Assembly (NCBI RefSeq): GCF_017115045.1
Contig: NZ_JABXKK010000113.1
Location: forward strand, 1-64,000
Length of the DNA: 64,000 nt
Reading direction: 5' to 3'
Origin: Nostoc sp. NMS8
GTDB taxonomy: Bacteria; Cyanobacteriota; Cyanobacteriia; Cyanobacteriales; Nostocaceae
The first letter of the stretch is position 1, and each line of letters starts with the position of its first letter. The notes beneath the pieces were generated by a model. That model had not been told where the DNA came from. It searched no databases and saw only the letters and a program-made list of their open reading frames with translations. Position numbers and translations under genes: made by a program. Shown here piece by piece: positions 17,940 to 26,224 of this stretch.

Positions 17940-18416
17940 ATGCCATACATGAACGATCTTCAAATTCAGTTTAGCGATCGCAAGTCTGAAATTGACCTTT
18001 ACCAACTCCAAGAACTGTTAAATGTTTCCGCTTTCTGGGCAAAGGGACGCAGTATTGAGGATTTAGGAATAGCTATTGCCAACAGTGAGCCAGTCATTTC
18101 CGTTTGCCTTCGCGATCGACTCATTGGCTTTGCCAGAGCAACATCTGATGGCATATATCGCGCCACAATTTGGGATGTTGTGATTCATCCAGAGTATCAA
18201 CATAGTGGGTTGGGCAGCAATTTAGTAGAAACCGTTTTAAATCATCCCCGAATGAGGTTTGTTGAGCGTGTTTACCTGATGACTACTCACCAGCAGGGTT
18301 TCTACGAAAAAATTGGTTTTCAACCCAACACTACCACTACGATGGTGCTACACAACCTAGCTAACCGTGTTTTTGTTGCTGCTACAGAAGTTCAGCTTCA
18401 GGAATCACCGAAATAG
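17940..18416 (+). CDS. GNAT family N-acetyltransferase
   Basis: A 158-residue Gcn5-related acetyltransferase. The acetyl-CoA-binding motif A is DVVIHPEYQHSGLGSNLVE (V-x-x-x-x-x-Q-x-x-G-x-G), preceded by the LIGFARATSDG strand. It transfers acetyl groups to amines of small molecules or protein lysines; the substrate is unknown. It is a paralogue of the gene at 23377-23928, with which it shares IGFARATSD and ATIWDVV. The start ATG at 17940 is followed by a second in-frame ATG three codons later. Confidence 0.88.
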   Translation: MPYMNDLQIQFSDRKSEIDLYQLQELLNVSAFWAKGRSIEDLGIAIANSEPVISVCLRDRLIGFARATSDGIYRATIWDVVIHPEYQHSGLGSNLVETVLNHPRMRFVERVYLMTTHQQGFYEKIGFQPNTTTTMVLHNLANRVFVAATEVQLQESPK

Positions 18417-18497
18417 TTCCGAGCAATGAGTGCTGAGTACTGAGTATAAGAATTTTTGTAGTCGTAAGTATTCAGTAGTGCTGAGTGCTGAGTACAA

Positions 18498-18526
18498 CCC
18501 CATAGTTAAAACTAGGGGATTGAAAC
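18498..18526 (+). repeat. Solitary CRISPR-repeat-like hairpin
   Basis: CCCC-A-TAGT, loop TAAA, ACTAGGGG forms an 8-bp stem with one bulge, followed directly by ATTGAAAC. That octamer is the usual crRNA 5' handle of cyanobacterial type I/III repeats. Only one copy is present, and no spacer array or cas gene is nearby. It may equally be the terminator of the GNAT gene. Confidence 0.4.
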
Positions 18527-18582
18527 AAGGACGTATTTTTTCATAGCATGTCGAGTCCCCTTAAAAAATATTTTATTTTTTT

Positions 18583-18608
18583 CATAGATAAATTTAGGGG
18601 CTTGTGAC
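18583..18608. repeat. Dispersed 26-bp repeat, copy 1
   Basis: The copy begins CATAGATAAATTTAGGGGCT and ends TGTGAC. A second copy at 20485-20510 matches at most positions. The left part can also pair with CCCCTTAAA at 18557-18565. Confidence 0.5.
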
Positions 18609-18704
18609 CCTATGTGCTGAGTGCAATTAGTTTTACTTTTTACTTCTTTCCGAGTTACTCAGCACTCAGCACTGTTTTGGTCAAGAGACAAGATTTTGTC
18701 TCTA

Positions 18705-19646
18705 CTACTCAGCACTACTCGCTAGGGGGATAGATATTTGTAGTCTGGTAAATTGCTGAAGTGGTTCCTTCACAATGGTAGAAGGCAGAATTTCCAACTT
18801 TCCTCCCATAACTTCCACCAAAGTCTGATTCATTAATAGCCTCATTCCTGGAGAAAGAGCAGCGTTCTTTTCGTCAATCTGGGTCGGCAGATATTCAGAT
18901 TTGAGCAAATCAATCGGCTCGCTCCAAGACATAGCATGGGTTGGTACATCCAGCCAAATATTTATAAGATTATTTGTAGGTATGGTGCTACTAGAAATAC
19001 AGATGCTACCTTCCTCCATCTGAGTAATGGCAGTGTCTATTAAACTTATTAATACTTGGCGGAGCCAAAGATAATCTGTCAAAACATAAATTTCTGGATC
19101 GGCGGGTAATAATTGCAAGGGAAAATTGCGATTTGCCGCCAGCATATAAGTTAAGTCATGAACCTCCTGCAAAACTTGGGCTAAAGGTCTAGGTTCAATA
19201 TCTAATTTACTGGTACCATGTTCAGTCCTGGCAACGTTGAGAATTTCATCCATCAGCTTCAGCAGTTTTAGCGATCGCTCATAAGCTTGGGCAATAAATT
19301 CTCTCTCTTCAGCTGGATTTTCACATAAATCTGACAAAATTAACTGATGTAAGCCAATTAGGCCATTAAAAGGCGATCGCAATTCATGAGTAGTCCGCGC
19401 CAAAAAACCAGCTTTAAACAAACTCATCTCCCTTGCCATCAGGTATGCCAGCTGCGTTTGCTCTAACTGTTGCGATATTGGTGGCGTATCCTGTTCAGCT
19501 AATAGCGCGACTGGGGATGAGCTAGATGAAACATTAGGCAATGCTTGCGGTGGGCGTAGCCATAGCCCAAATAACTGACGGAAAACTATACCTAGAGCTA
19601 TTCCTACTCCTAGATATATCCAGTTGCTCCAATTCATATCTGGCAA
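18705..19646 (-). CDS. Membrane histidine kinase, degenerate ATP site
   Basis: A 313-residue protein with one N-terminal membrane helix (about residues 8-28), then a HisKA dimerisation domain with an intact H-box, THELRSPFNGLIGL. The C-terminal part has the HATPase layout (LRQVLISLIDTAI in place of the N-box), but the N-box asparagine is missing. The DxGxG and GxGxGL motifs are also not recognisable, and the end reads MRLLMNQTLVEVMGGKLEI. It may accept but not donate phosphate, act as a heterodimer partner or act as a scaffold. No response regulator is adjacent. Confidence 0.75.
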   Translation of the reverse strand: MPDMNWSNWIYLGVGIALGIVFRQLFGLWLRPPQALPNVSSSSSPVALLAEQDTPPISQQLEQTQLAYLMAREMSLFKAGFLARTTHELRSPFNGLIGLHQLILSDLCENPAEEREFIAQAYERSLKLLKLMDEILNVARTEHGTSKLDIEPRPLAQVLQEVHDLTYMLAANRNFPLQLLPADPEIYVLTDYLWLRQVLISLIDTAITQMEEGSICISSSTIPTNNLINIWLDVPTHAMSWSEPIDLLKSEYLPTQIDEKNAALSPGMRLLMNQTLVEVMGGKLEILPSTIVKEPLQQFTRLQISIPLASSAE

Positions 19647-19833
19647 TTATTAACCTGCTAAAGTTTCAGATTTCTCTGTTGTTAAAACCACGAAAACAAC
19701 ATTATAGCCACCTATATCTCAATACGCTTGGGTTAAGAGCTGCTGGCAATAATTTTGGGTTTTCGAGACAGACGCGATAAATCGCCGTCTCTACAAGTTT
19801 TTGTTGCTCATTCTGAATTGTATTGACCTATAT

Positions 19834-20457
19834 CTAGTTATCAATCGAAATCTCTAACTCGATTGCTCCTTGCCGTAAAATGAGCCAATTTATACCTGTC
19901 CATTTAGCAACAGTGGAAGGTATACCCATCCCCGGCATTTCACCCTGGCATTCTGTTGTTGCTAAAGTCAGAACTTGAGGAAACTGAGTCTCAATTTCTG
20001 CCATTGTTTGCAAAGGCGGTTGACCGGAAAAATTGGCGCTAGTGGTGGCAAGAGGGCCTGTTTGGGCCAAAATAGATTGAGCGATCGCACTTTTCGGTAC
20101 TCGAATCCCAATTGTCGTTGGATCAATAGGGTTCATAACTTTTGGTAAGTGTTGACTTGCTGGCAAAACTAATGTCAGCCCTCCTGGCCAATATTGATCT
20201 GCTAGTTCTTGCCAAACTTTATACTCATTCTCACTACCTTTGACATATAGCCACAAATCTTCAGCACTAGCAGCCATCAAAATCAAAGGTTTGTCTTGAC
20301 TGCGTTGCTTCGCCGCAAAAATTAATGCTGCTTTTTCTGGTATAGCCGCAAGTGCAGGAACAGTATCAGTGGGAAAACTCACCAACAAGCCAGCGCGTGC
20401 GCCAGCTATTAGGTCTGTGAGATAAACTTGCGTCACGTCGCTTGGCTCCGAATTCAA
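19834..20457 (-). CDS. tsaC: Threonylcarbamoyl-AMP synthase (TsaC/Sua5 family)
   Basis: A 207-residue YrdC-domain enzyme that makes threonylcarbamoyl-AMP from threonine, bicarbonate and ATP, the first step of tRNA t6A37 synthesis. Features are SFPTDTVPALAA near the start, KQRSQDKPL, a PGGLTLVL strand and the SANFSGQP loop (ATTSANFSG). It lacks the C-terminal Sua5 domain, so it is the short TsaC type. The transferase partner tsaD lies about 6 kb away in this window. prmC is upstream on the same strand, an association seen in many bacteria. Confidence 0.93.
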   Translation of the reverse strand: MNSEPSDVTQVYLTDLIAGARAGLLVSFPTDTVPALAAIPEKAALIFAAKQRSQDKPLILMAASAEDLWLYVKGSENEYKVWQELADQYWPGGLTLVLPASQHLPKVMNPIDPTTIGIRVPKSAIAQSILAQTGPLATTSANFSGQPPLQTMAEIETQFPQVLTLATTECQGEMPGMGIPSTVAKWTGINWLILRQGAIELEISIDN

Positions 20458-20484
20458 AATTCAAAATTTAAAATTAATGATCCC

Positions 20485-20510
20485 CATAAATAAATTTAAG
20501 GGCTTGTATC
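20485..20510. repeat. Dispersed 26-bp repeat, copy 2
   Basis: The copy begins CATAAATAAATTTAAGGGCT and ends TGTATC; compare 18583-18608. It lies in the tsaC/prmC spacer. Confidence 0.45.
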
Positions 20511-20649
20511 ATGAGTCGTTTTCGGTCAATAAATAATTGATGGATAAATAATTCCCTGTAGAGACGGCGATTTATCGGACGATGCCTAATTGACAATCCA
20601 ATTTTTGGAAAACGTGAATAATGGAGATAGCCAAATTGAAGGCTTCGCC

Positions 20650-21540
20650 CTAACTTCTATAAGCTAGGGCGAAGCGTTCAATTCCAGCTAAGTCCGCGTG
20701 AATTTGAATATTGCAATAATTACCTTGATTTTGCAAAAGTTCTTGGACTGCATCGGCTTGTCCAGCCATCATCTCAATTAGCCACACGCCGCCAGGTTGC
20801 AAATAACTAGGGGAGATTTCTACCAAATGGCGAATGCAATCTAAGCCATCAGCGCCACCATCCAAAGCTAGATGCGGTTCATGGTTAACTACTTCCGGTT
20901 GCAAAGTAGGTAAGGTGCTGGTGGGGATGTAAGGAGGGTTCGACACCATACCACTGAACTGACCTTTTAACGATGCCAGTGGCTCCCACCAAGAACCTTG
21001 ATAAAATCGAATGCGGTCAGCAAAACCCAAATTATCAGCATTGGTTTGGGCGATCGCCAAAGCTTCAACACTGTAATCAACAGCATGAATTGTGGCATTT
21101 GGCAAGACATCTGCTAATCCCAGTGCGATCGCTCCACTCCCAGTGCCTAAATCAGCCCAGTTTCCTGAAGCATTGCTAGCAGATGCTTTAGCTAAATCAA
21201 TTAAGCACTCTGTCTCTGGTCTGGGAATTAAAACCGCACTCGACACCGTGATTTTAAAATTACGCCAAGGTGTAACTCCCGTAATATACTGCACTGGTAA
21301 GCGGTCGTTTAATCGCCTTTGCCACAGTTGTTCTAACTCTTCTAGCGGTAATTGCAGCTGAATTTGTGGCCAGTTTTTAAAAGACTCCAAACGCAGGGCC
21401 AAGCGGTCTAAGCCAGCCACCTCTAAAAGTAGCCAATCTACCTCCGTTGGTGGAACATCAGTGGCGATCGCTGCTTGAAGCGCTGCATTTCGCCACTGCC
21501 AAAGTTGTAAACCAGAAACTATCAGATGTTTCTCCCCCAT
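20650..21540 (-). CDS. prmC: Release factor glutamine methyltransferase
   Basis: A 296-residue PrmC/HemK. It methylates the glutamine of the GGQ motif in release factors RF1 and RF2 with S-adenosylmethionine. The helical N-terminal domain binds the factor. The C-terminal Rossmann domain has the SAM motif DLGTGSGAIALGLA and the catalytic NPPY (MVSNPPYIP). Length and motif order are normal. It starts 25 bp from the tic22-like gene on the same strand, and tsaC follows, so the three may share a transcript. Confidence 0.95.
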   Translation of the reverse strand: MGEKHLIVSGLQLWQWRNAALQAAIATDVPPTEVDWLLLEVAGLDRLALRLESFKNWPQIQLQLPLEELEQLWQRRLNDRLPVQYITGVTPWRNFKITVSSAVLIPRPETECLIDLAKASASNASGNWADLGTGSGAIALGLADVLPNATIHAVDYSVEALAIAQTNADNLGFADRIRFYQGSWWEPLASLKGQFSGMVSNPPYIPTSTLPTLQPEVVNHEPHLALDGGADGLDCIRHLVEISPSYLQPGGVWLIEMMAGQADAVQELLQNQGNYCNIQIHADLAGIERFALAYRS

Positions 21541-21565
21541 ACCTCAACCCTGGAGCGCATAACCG

Positions 21566-22384
21566 TTATTTTTTCGGGCCGGGCGCAGCAGCAGGCTTGG
21601 CAGCTGGGGACTGATTCGGAGCCAGCGAGCGAATAAAGTTGATCGACTCCCGCGATGGATACAGAACAATTTTATTGATACTAGGATCGTTGCTGCTATT
21701 GAGAGCTTCTAGAACACCGTACAGATCCACCACCTGAATTTCAGTGTTATCTGCTTCCTTGGGTACGGCTTTCTTGAATTCGTCTAACAGAGCCACTGCT
21801 TGCTCTTTCTCAAAAAAGAAAGGGATGTAGCGCTCACTGCCTTTGGCCACGGGAATAGTCAGATAGCTATTATCTTTCTTAAATTTGGGTACAAATAAGG
21901 GAATACCGTTGAATTGCTCCGCTTTTTTACCACTTTGATTTAGCATACTTGTTGCCGAGGCTACCTGCTGTTGCGTCGGTACTAAAGTATAAATTACGGA
22001 GTCGGGTTTCTTTTTGCTTTCTTGTACTATTTTGTAGTAGTCTGCCAGGGACAAGGGTCTAACCTGTAGGGTGCTTGCCAACTGGGGATTTTCTTTTTTG
22101 AGCCGATTGTCCAGGAATTTTTGAGCATCTTGCTTGCTAATAAAAAATCCCACTTGCGAGATCGGCTTGGATGCGTTACTTCTCGAAAGAACTACAAATT
22201 CGCCTTTGGGATTGGTGAGTGTGAATACAGGTACTTCTTGGAGCTTTTTCACTACCTGATCTGGTGGCAATGCGATCGCCTCTAGATTGCCCATTCCTGG
22301 TAAATTGCCTATTCCTGAAAGCCCTGTGAAAAATACACTGCCAGCTATACTCAATGTTGCGCCCAAGCGAATAAATGATTTCAT
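21566..22384 (-). CDS. Tic22-like family protein
   Basis: A 272-residue exported protein of the Tic22 family, the cyanobacterial relatives of a chloroplast import component. These proteins are thought to act as periplasmic chaperones for outer-membrane biogenesis. An N-terminal signal (KSFIRLGATLSIAGSVFFTG) is followed by the DQVVKKLQEVPVFTLTNPKG segment and two repeat-like halves, and the end is Pro/Ala-rich. I place the start at the ATG of 22384, which follows a good GAGGAG Shine-Dalgarno; the longer frame from 22447 is unlikely. prmC follows after 25 bp. Confidence 0.82.
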   Translation of the reverse strand: MKSFIRLGATLSIAGSVFFTGLSGIGNLPGMGNLEAIALPPDQVVKKLQEVPVFTLTNPKGEFVVLSRSNASKPISQVGFFISKQDAQKFLDNRLKKENPQLASTLQVRPLSLADYYKIVQESKKKPDSVIYTLVPTQQQVASATSMLNQSGKKAEQFNGIPLFVPKFKKDNSYLTIPVAKGSERYIPFFFEKEQAVALLDEFKKAVPKEADNTEIQVVDLYGVLEALNSSNDPSINKIVLYPSRESINFIRSLAPNQSPAAKPAAAPGPKK

Positions 22385-23001
22385 GACTGCTCCTCGCATC
22401 AATATTCTAATTAAATTAAACAAACAGTTGGATTTGCACAGCACCAACTAGCTTTAGTTATATAGCAATCTATTTGAGTTGTGAAAAATTCATTGTGCGC
22501 GTTGAGTTTGAGTGAGCCTCAACGGTCAAAATCCAATATTACTCAACTATTTAGGCTTGCTATGGTATCGTTTTCACAAACTGGCTGTGCTAACGTTCTA
22601 TTTTTCTGAGTTTTGCTTCGCTATTCACCACGAAATGCGGTAGATGCCTGTTATATGTCTTTTCAAAGAGTGAAAAGCCTCTCCATCTCTGGTAGCTTGG
22701 AGACGATAAATGCCATTCTATCGGCTTTTTCTAAGATTGGGTGACGCTATCACTTAATAAATCGTTCCATCTCCGATTGATTTAATAGTATATTCTCAAA
22801 TTTATACAAAGCTAAGTGTCAGGAATATATTACTGCTTAAGAAGTAAATTTACCTATTAGACTTCAATAGCCAACCTAACAGAAAGACAGCCTAAATTAT
22901 TTTTCTCCGTAAAAACATGCAATTTAACTGCACATCCTAACAAAAAAAACTACTCAGTCAGCCCTAGCTGCTAAATATACTAATTAAATTTATTAATTCA
23001 A
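22385..23001. other. Gene-free spacer before tRNA-Pro
   Basis: 617 bp with no credible ORF. The part near the tic22-like gene should contain its promoter. The 22600-22760 segment is less AT-rich than the rest and contains small inverted repeats, but it matches no structured RNA I recognise. Confidence 0.45.
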
Positions 23002-23075
23002 TCGGGATGACAGGATTTGAACCTGCGGCATCCTGCTCCCAAAGCAGGCGCGCTACCAAGCTGCGCTACATCCCG
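23002..23075 (-). tRNA. tRNA-Pro (UGG)
   Basis: Read on the minus strand, the 7-bp acceptor stem CGGGATG pairs with CATCCCG and is followed by discriminator A. The D-arm is GCGC...GCGC, the anticodon arm CCTGC-TTTGGGA-GCAGG contains anticodon TGG, and the T-arm has GGTTCAAATCC. All four arms pair. No CCA is encoded. It decodes CCN proline codons. Confidence 0.95.
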
Positions 23076-23376
23076 GTTATGTCTATCTACTTTTCTGGTT
23101 TCGTTTTAACTTAACCATCAAAGTGATCGTCGCTTTCACAAAAGCATTAATTTGATTATATCAGAATATTAAGCATAAGCGTAATATTTTTTATATTCTG
23201 CAAATACGAGCTAAATTACATCCTTACAATCATCAAGGGTTTTCGGCCGACTTAGTTTTACAAGAGATATACTTGCTCGTTCGTCGGCTAAACCTTGTCA
23301 AACCAAACTAAAATAATAGATTTGTACTACTATACCTGATTTGATTGTGCTAATCGGGTTTTATTTGGATTGAGTG
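23076..23376. other. Gene-free spacer between tRNA-Pro and GNAT gene
   Basis: About 300 bp, AT-rich. A GCCGAC...GTCGGC inverted repeat flanks an AT-rich core around 23246-23291. This region contains the tRNA promoter (tRNA reads leftward) and the GNAT 3' end. Confidence 0.45.
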
Positions 23377-23928
23377 CTAGTGAGGATACCAGAACATACC
23401 TTTGATGCCTTCTGGATCAGCCATAAACCCCATAGTTCGGTAGAAATCTACAACATGGGGGTCAGCGAAGAGAGTGACATTACTAATTTCCTCACTTCTA
23501 AGTTTTTTGAGAACGTATTTCATCAGCGCCTTGCCCAATCCTTGACTTTGAAAGTCTGGGTGAACCACCACATCCCAAATAGTGGCATTAAAAGCGTGAT
23601 CTGAAGTAGCACGGGCAAAACCAATGAGCCGCTTTTGGTTTCCTCTCACCTGCCACATTGAGGCGACGAGAAAACTATGCTCAATAGCTTTTTTTACTTT
23701 TCTTAGAGGACGACGTGACCAACCAACTGCATCACAGAGTTCTTCTAGCTCATATAGGTCAATGTCTCGTTCCGTACTAAAGACGATCCGAGCCTCCTTT
23801 GAAGAAGCTTCGCTAATGCTACTGGGGCTGGAATTGCCCGCAGTTCCCACTGTATGCTCTTCAAAAGAGTTTGTCCTAGTTGCCGCTACAGATTCAGGAG
23901 TACTAAACCAAGTTTTCCAAAAACCCAT
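23377..23928 (-). CDS. GNAT family N-acetyltransferase (Ycf52-like)
   Basis: A 183-residue acetyltransferase with a Ser/Thr-rich, probably disordered N-terminal extension of about 45 residues. The GNAT core follows: RLIGFARATSDHAFNATIWDVVVHPDFQSQGLGKALMK contains motif A (Q-x-x-G-x-G/A), and the end has DFYRTMGF. It belongs to the cyanobacterial/plastid group that includes algal Ycf52 and plant chloroplast GNATs, some of which acetylate photosynthetic proteins or serotonin-like amines. It is a paralogue of 17940-18416. The first ATG is taken as start; the variable N-terminus makes this less certain. Confidence 0.88.
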   Translation of the reverse strand: MGFWKTWFSTPESVAATRTNSFEEHTVGTAGNSSPSSISEASSKEARIVFSTERDIDLYELEELCDAVGWSRRPLRKVKKAIEHSFLVASMWQVRGNQKRLIGFARATSDHAFNATIWDVVVHPDFQSQGLGKALMKYVLKKLRSEEISNVTLFADPHVVDFYRTMGFMADPEGIKGMFWYPH

Positions 23929-24437
23929 GCCAACGTGGTTCGGGTAGTATAACTGAATTGGTTTCCACTCTTAAGAGCGTTGATTCACGTTTAACATAGC
24001 GATCGCCATTGACTACCCCTTACACTCAAAGTTTTTCGGTTGCTTTCGGGATTTGCAATGGTAACAGCGAGTTAGAGCGTGTTTCACACCAATCATTTTC
24101 AACTTTAGCATTTTGTTGTAAAGGGTAGGGGAAATTCACAAAAAGGGAAGGATATAAGTAATTCAAAATTCACGCATTCAAAATTCAGAATGGAAAAACC
24201 TAATCCTGGCAATTGCTCGTATAGTGCTTAAATGCACGTTAGCTTAGGAGTGTATTGTATACAAAGGATTGGGTATGCGACATTGGGGATTAGGGATTAG
24301 TTATTCTCCCTTGTCTCCCAGTCCTCACTCCCAAGTTCCAAGTTCCCAGTCACCAGTTCCCAGTCCCAAGTCCCCAATCCCCAACACCCAACACCCAGTC
24401 CCCAGGTGACGAAAGCAAGCGAGTTTTACCCTTAACA
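23929..24437. other. Gene-free spacer with STRR tract
   Basis: 509 bp between divergent genes. The second half (about 24282-24405) is an STRR array of six- and seven-base units (GGGGATTAGGGATTAG, then CCCAGTCACCAGTTCCCAGT-like units) that ends 35 bp before the ACT-protein start. The first half must contain the GNAT promoter. Confidence 0.55.
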
Positions 24438-25157
24438 ATGGCTTCTGGTTTAAAATCTTCTACACTGGAACTCCTAAAGCGCTTTAACCGAGCGTTTCCC
24501 CAGTTTTATGAGCAATTCGTCAGCAGTGAAATTCAACTGCAAAATTTGCGGCTAGCCTACCGTCTCTATAAAACTAGACGCGCTGTTATTGAACTGAAAC
24601 CGGAAGGTAGCAAAAGTGCCCTGCATTTTGCTTATCGCAACCAGTCTTTTCTCCTCAGCGATATTTTTGGTGTACTGGCAGCTTATGGGTTGACTATCCA
24701 CGGTCTAAGTCTATACGGTCAAATCCGTCCACCAATGTTAGTTTTTATCAAACTATTGGTGTCTCGTGGTAGTAAAGCCTTGACCGAGAAAACCGCAGAA
24801 AATGTCTGTCGTGCCATTCGCGAGGCTTTAGGAGGTCGGTTTGAGGTAGAAGAGATGCTGGCAGTAGAATTCAATCTTGATACTGGTTTAGAGCAGGTAC
24901 AAACTGAGTTCTATGTCGATCCGGTCTTTCATCTCCCGGCCCTAGTGATTGAAGCCGATAATCAACCAGGATTATTCTACAAAGTGATGTACGCCATCTG
25001 GCAAGAAGACCTTTTGGTAGTCAATGCCAATTTACTGGTTTGGCGCGGGCGTACACGGCTAATTCTCTACTTGTTGGGGCCGAATGAAAGCCTCATTCCT
25101 GAATATCTAGGTCACAAGATTGCTGAAGGGGTACGACAGAGGTTGCTGGGTAAATAA
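24438..25157 (+). CDS. ACT-domain-like protein
   Basis: A 239-residue protein with two ACT-like domains. The first spans about residues 55-140 and contains SFLLSDIFGVLAAYGLTIHGLSLYG. The second spans about 160-230 and contains ALVIEADNQPGLFYKVMYAIW, the classical pattern of an ACT ligand-binding fold as seen at the C-terminus of GlnD. No catalytic domain is attached. It probably senses a small metabolite such as an amino acid, or binds a partner enzyme. The alpha/beta hydrolase gene follows 109 bp downstream and may be co-transcribed. Confidence 0.75.
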   Translation: MASGLKSSTLELLKRFNRAFPQFYEQFVSSEIQLQNLRLAYRLYKTRRAVIELKPEGSKSALHFAYRNQSFLLSDIFGVLAAYGLTIHGLSLYGQIRPPMLVFIKLLVSRGSKALTEKTAENVCRAIREALGGRFEVEEMLAVEFNLDTGLEQVQTEFYVDPVFHLPALVIEADNQPGLFYKVMYAIWQEDLLVVNANLLVWRGRTRLILYLLGPNESLIPEYLGHKIAEGVRQRLLGK

Positions 25158-25266
25158 AAAAAGTGAGTAGTTATGAGTTAAAAATTAATAACTCCTAACT
25201 CCTAACTTCTAACTCTCTTCTTATTCCGTATTTAGTCGCACTCGCCCTTAAGGGTACGATATAAGT

Positions 25267-26178
25267 ATGGCAACTATCGAAATCTTGGGCGTTCCACACG
25301 CATACGAGCTAACGGCTCCCACTTCCTGCCCCCATGCTTTAGTATTTATCCACGGTTGGCTAAATAGCCGTGGATATTGGCAACCTGTGATTTCTCGCCT
25401 ATCAGATGATTTGCAGTGCCTTTCCTATGATTTGCGGGGTTTTGGTGAATCGCAATCCCAGGTAAAAACTGATTTTAGTCGAACACAAACGTCTCTGAGC
25501 CTGACGCCCGTTTACAGTAGTGCGGTTGGCTCACCAATGGAATCTCTTTATACTCCTGCTGCTTATGCTCAGGATTTAGCAGTTCTCCTGAAACAGCTAA
25601 ATATTACCAGTGCTTGGCTAATTGGTCACTCATTGGGTGGAACGATCGCTCTTTGGGGAGCAGATCAAATACCTGAATGTGTTAAGGGTGTGATCTGCAT
25701 CAACGCCGGTGGTGGTATTTACCTCAAAGAAGCCTTTGAGCAGTTTCGCTCGGCGGGTCAGAAATTTTTGCAAATTCGTCCGCGCTGGCTGTCCCAAGTG
25801 CCTTTGATTGATTTGCTGTTTACCAGAGCTAGTGTAGTTCGTCCTTTGGAGCGCTTTTGGGCACGTCAGCGAGTAATTGATTTCGTCGTGGCTGACCCAG
25901 AGGCGGCTCTAGGAACTCTGTTAGACTCCACAACGGAAGAAGAAATCAATCGTTTACCTGAGCTAGTATCCCAACTGAAGCAGCCAGTTTATTTTCTGGC
26001 TGGTGCGGAAGATAAGGTTATGGAACCCAAGTATGTGCGCCATTTAGCTAGCTTTCACAGACTGTTCCAATATTGTGGTGACAATGTTCTAGAAATTCCT
26101 AATTGCGGACATCTGGCTATGTTGGAACAACCAGATGCTGTGGCTGATCTCATTCGATCGATAGTCAAGAGTCTATAA
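25267..26178 (+). CDS. Alpha/beta hydrolase
   Basis: A 303-residue soluble alpha/beta hydrolase. The oxyanion-hole segment is FIHGWLNSRGYW, the nucleophile elbow is GHSLGG, the acid lies in LAGAEDKVM, and the base histidine in IPNCGHLAML. An unusual Ser/Thr-rich insert (about residues 74-98) sits before the nucleophile strand. The family includes esterases, lipases and C-C hydrolases; the substrate is unknown. It is convergent with tsaD, with only 40 bp between the stop codons. Confidence 0.88.
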   Translation: MATIEILGVPHAYELTAPTSCPHALVFIHGWLNSRGYWQPVISRLSDDLQCLSYDLRGFGESQSQVKTDFSRTQTSLSLTPVYSSAVGSPMESLYTPAAYAQDLAVLLKQLNITSAWLIGHSLGGTIALWGADQIPECVKGVICINAGGGIYLKEAFEQFRSAGQKFLQIRPRWLSQVPLIDLLFTRASVVRPLERFWARQRVIDFVVADPEAALGTLLDSTTEEEINRLPELVSQLKQPVYFLAGAEDKVMEPKYVRHLASFHRLFQYCGDNVLEIPNCGHLAMLEQPDAVADLIRSIVKSL

Positions 26179-26181
26179 CAA

Positions 26182-26224
26182 GAGTCATTAGTCATTAGTA
26201 GTTACAAATGACTAATGACTACTC
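26182..26224. terminator. Inverted heptamer repeat between convergent genes
   Basis: AGTCATTAGT occurs twice (26183-26192 and 26190-26199) and its complement ACTAATGACT at 26211-26220. The hairpin occupies the whole spacer between the hydrolase and tsaD and reaches into the tsaD stop codon. It is likely to end transcription or protect both 3' ends. Confidence 0.5.

Larger units (their letters stand above)
18417..18704. other. Repeat-rich spacer
   Basis: 288 bp of gene-free DNA between convergent genes. It is made of GAGTGCTGAGTACTGAGT-like STRR copies at both ends, a CRISPR-repeat-like hairpin (18498-18526) and a dispersed repeat (18583-18608). Confidence 0.6.

Noticed and set aside
18498..18526. 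CRISPR array
   Set aside because: Only one repeat-like unit exists; no regularly spaced second copy and no cas gene are present, so it is listed only as a repeat-like hairpin.
22600..22760. Structured RNA (6S, RNase P or SRP RNA)
   Set aside because: The segment has small inverted repeats but none of the conserved motifs of these RNAs that I know.
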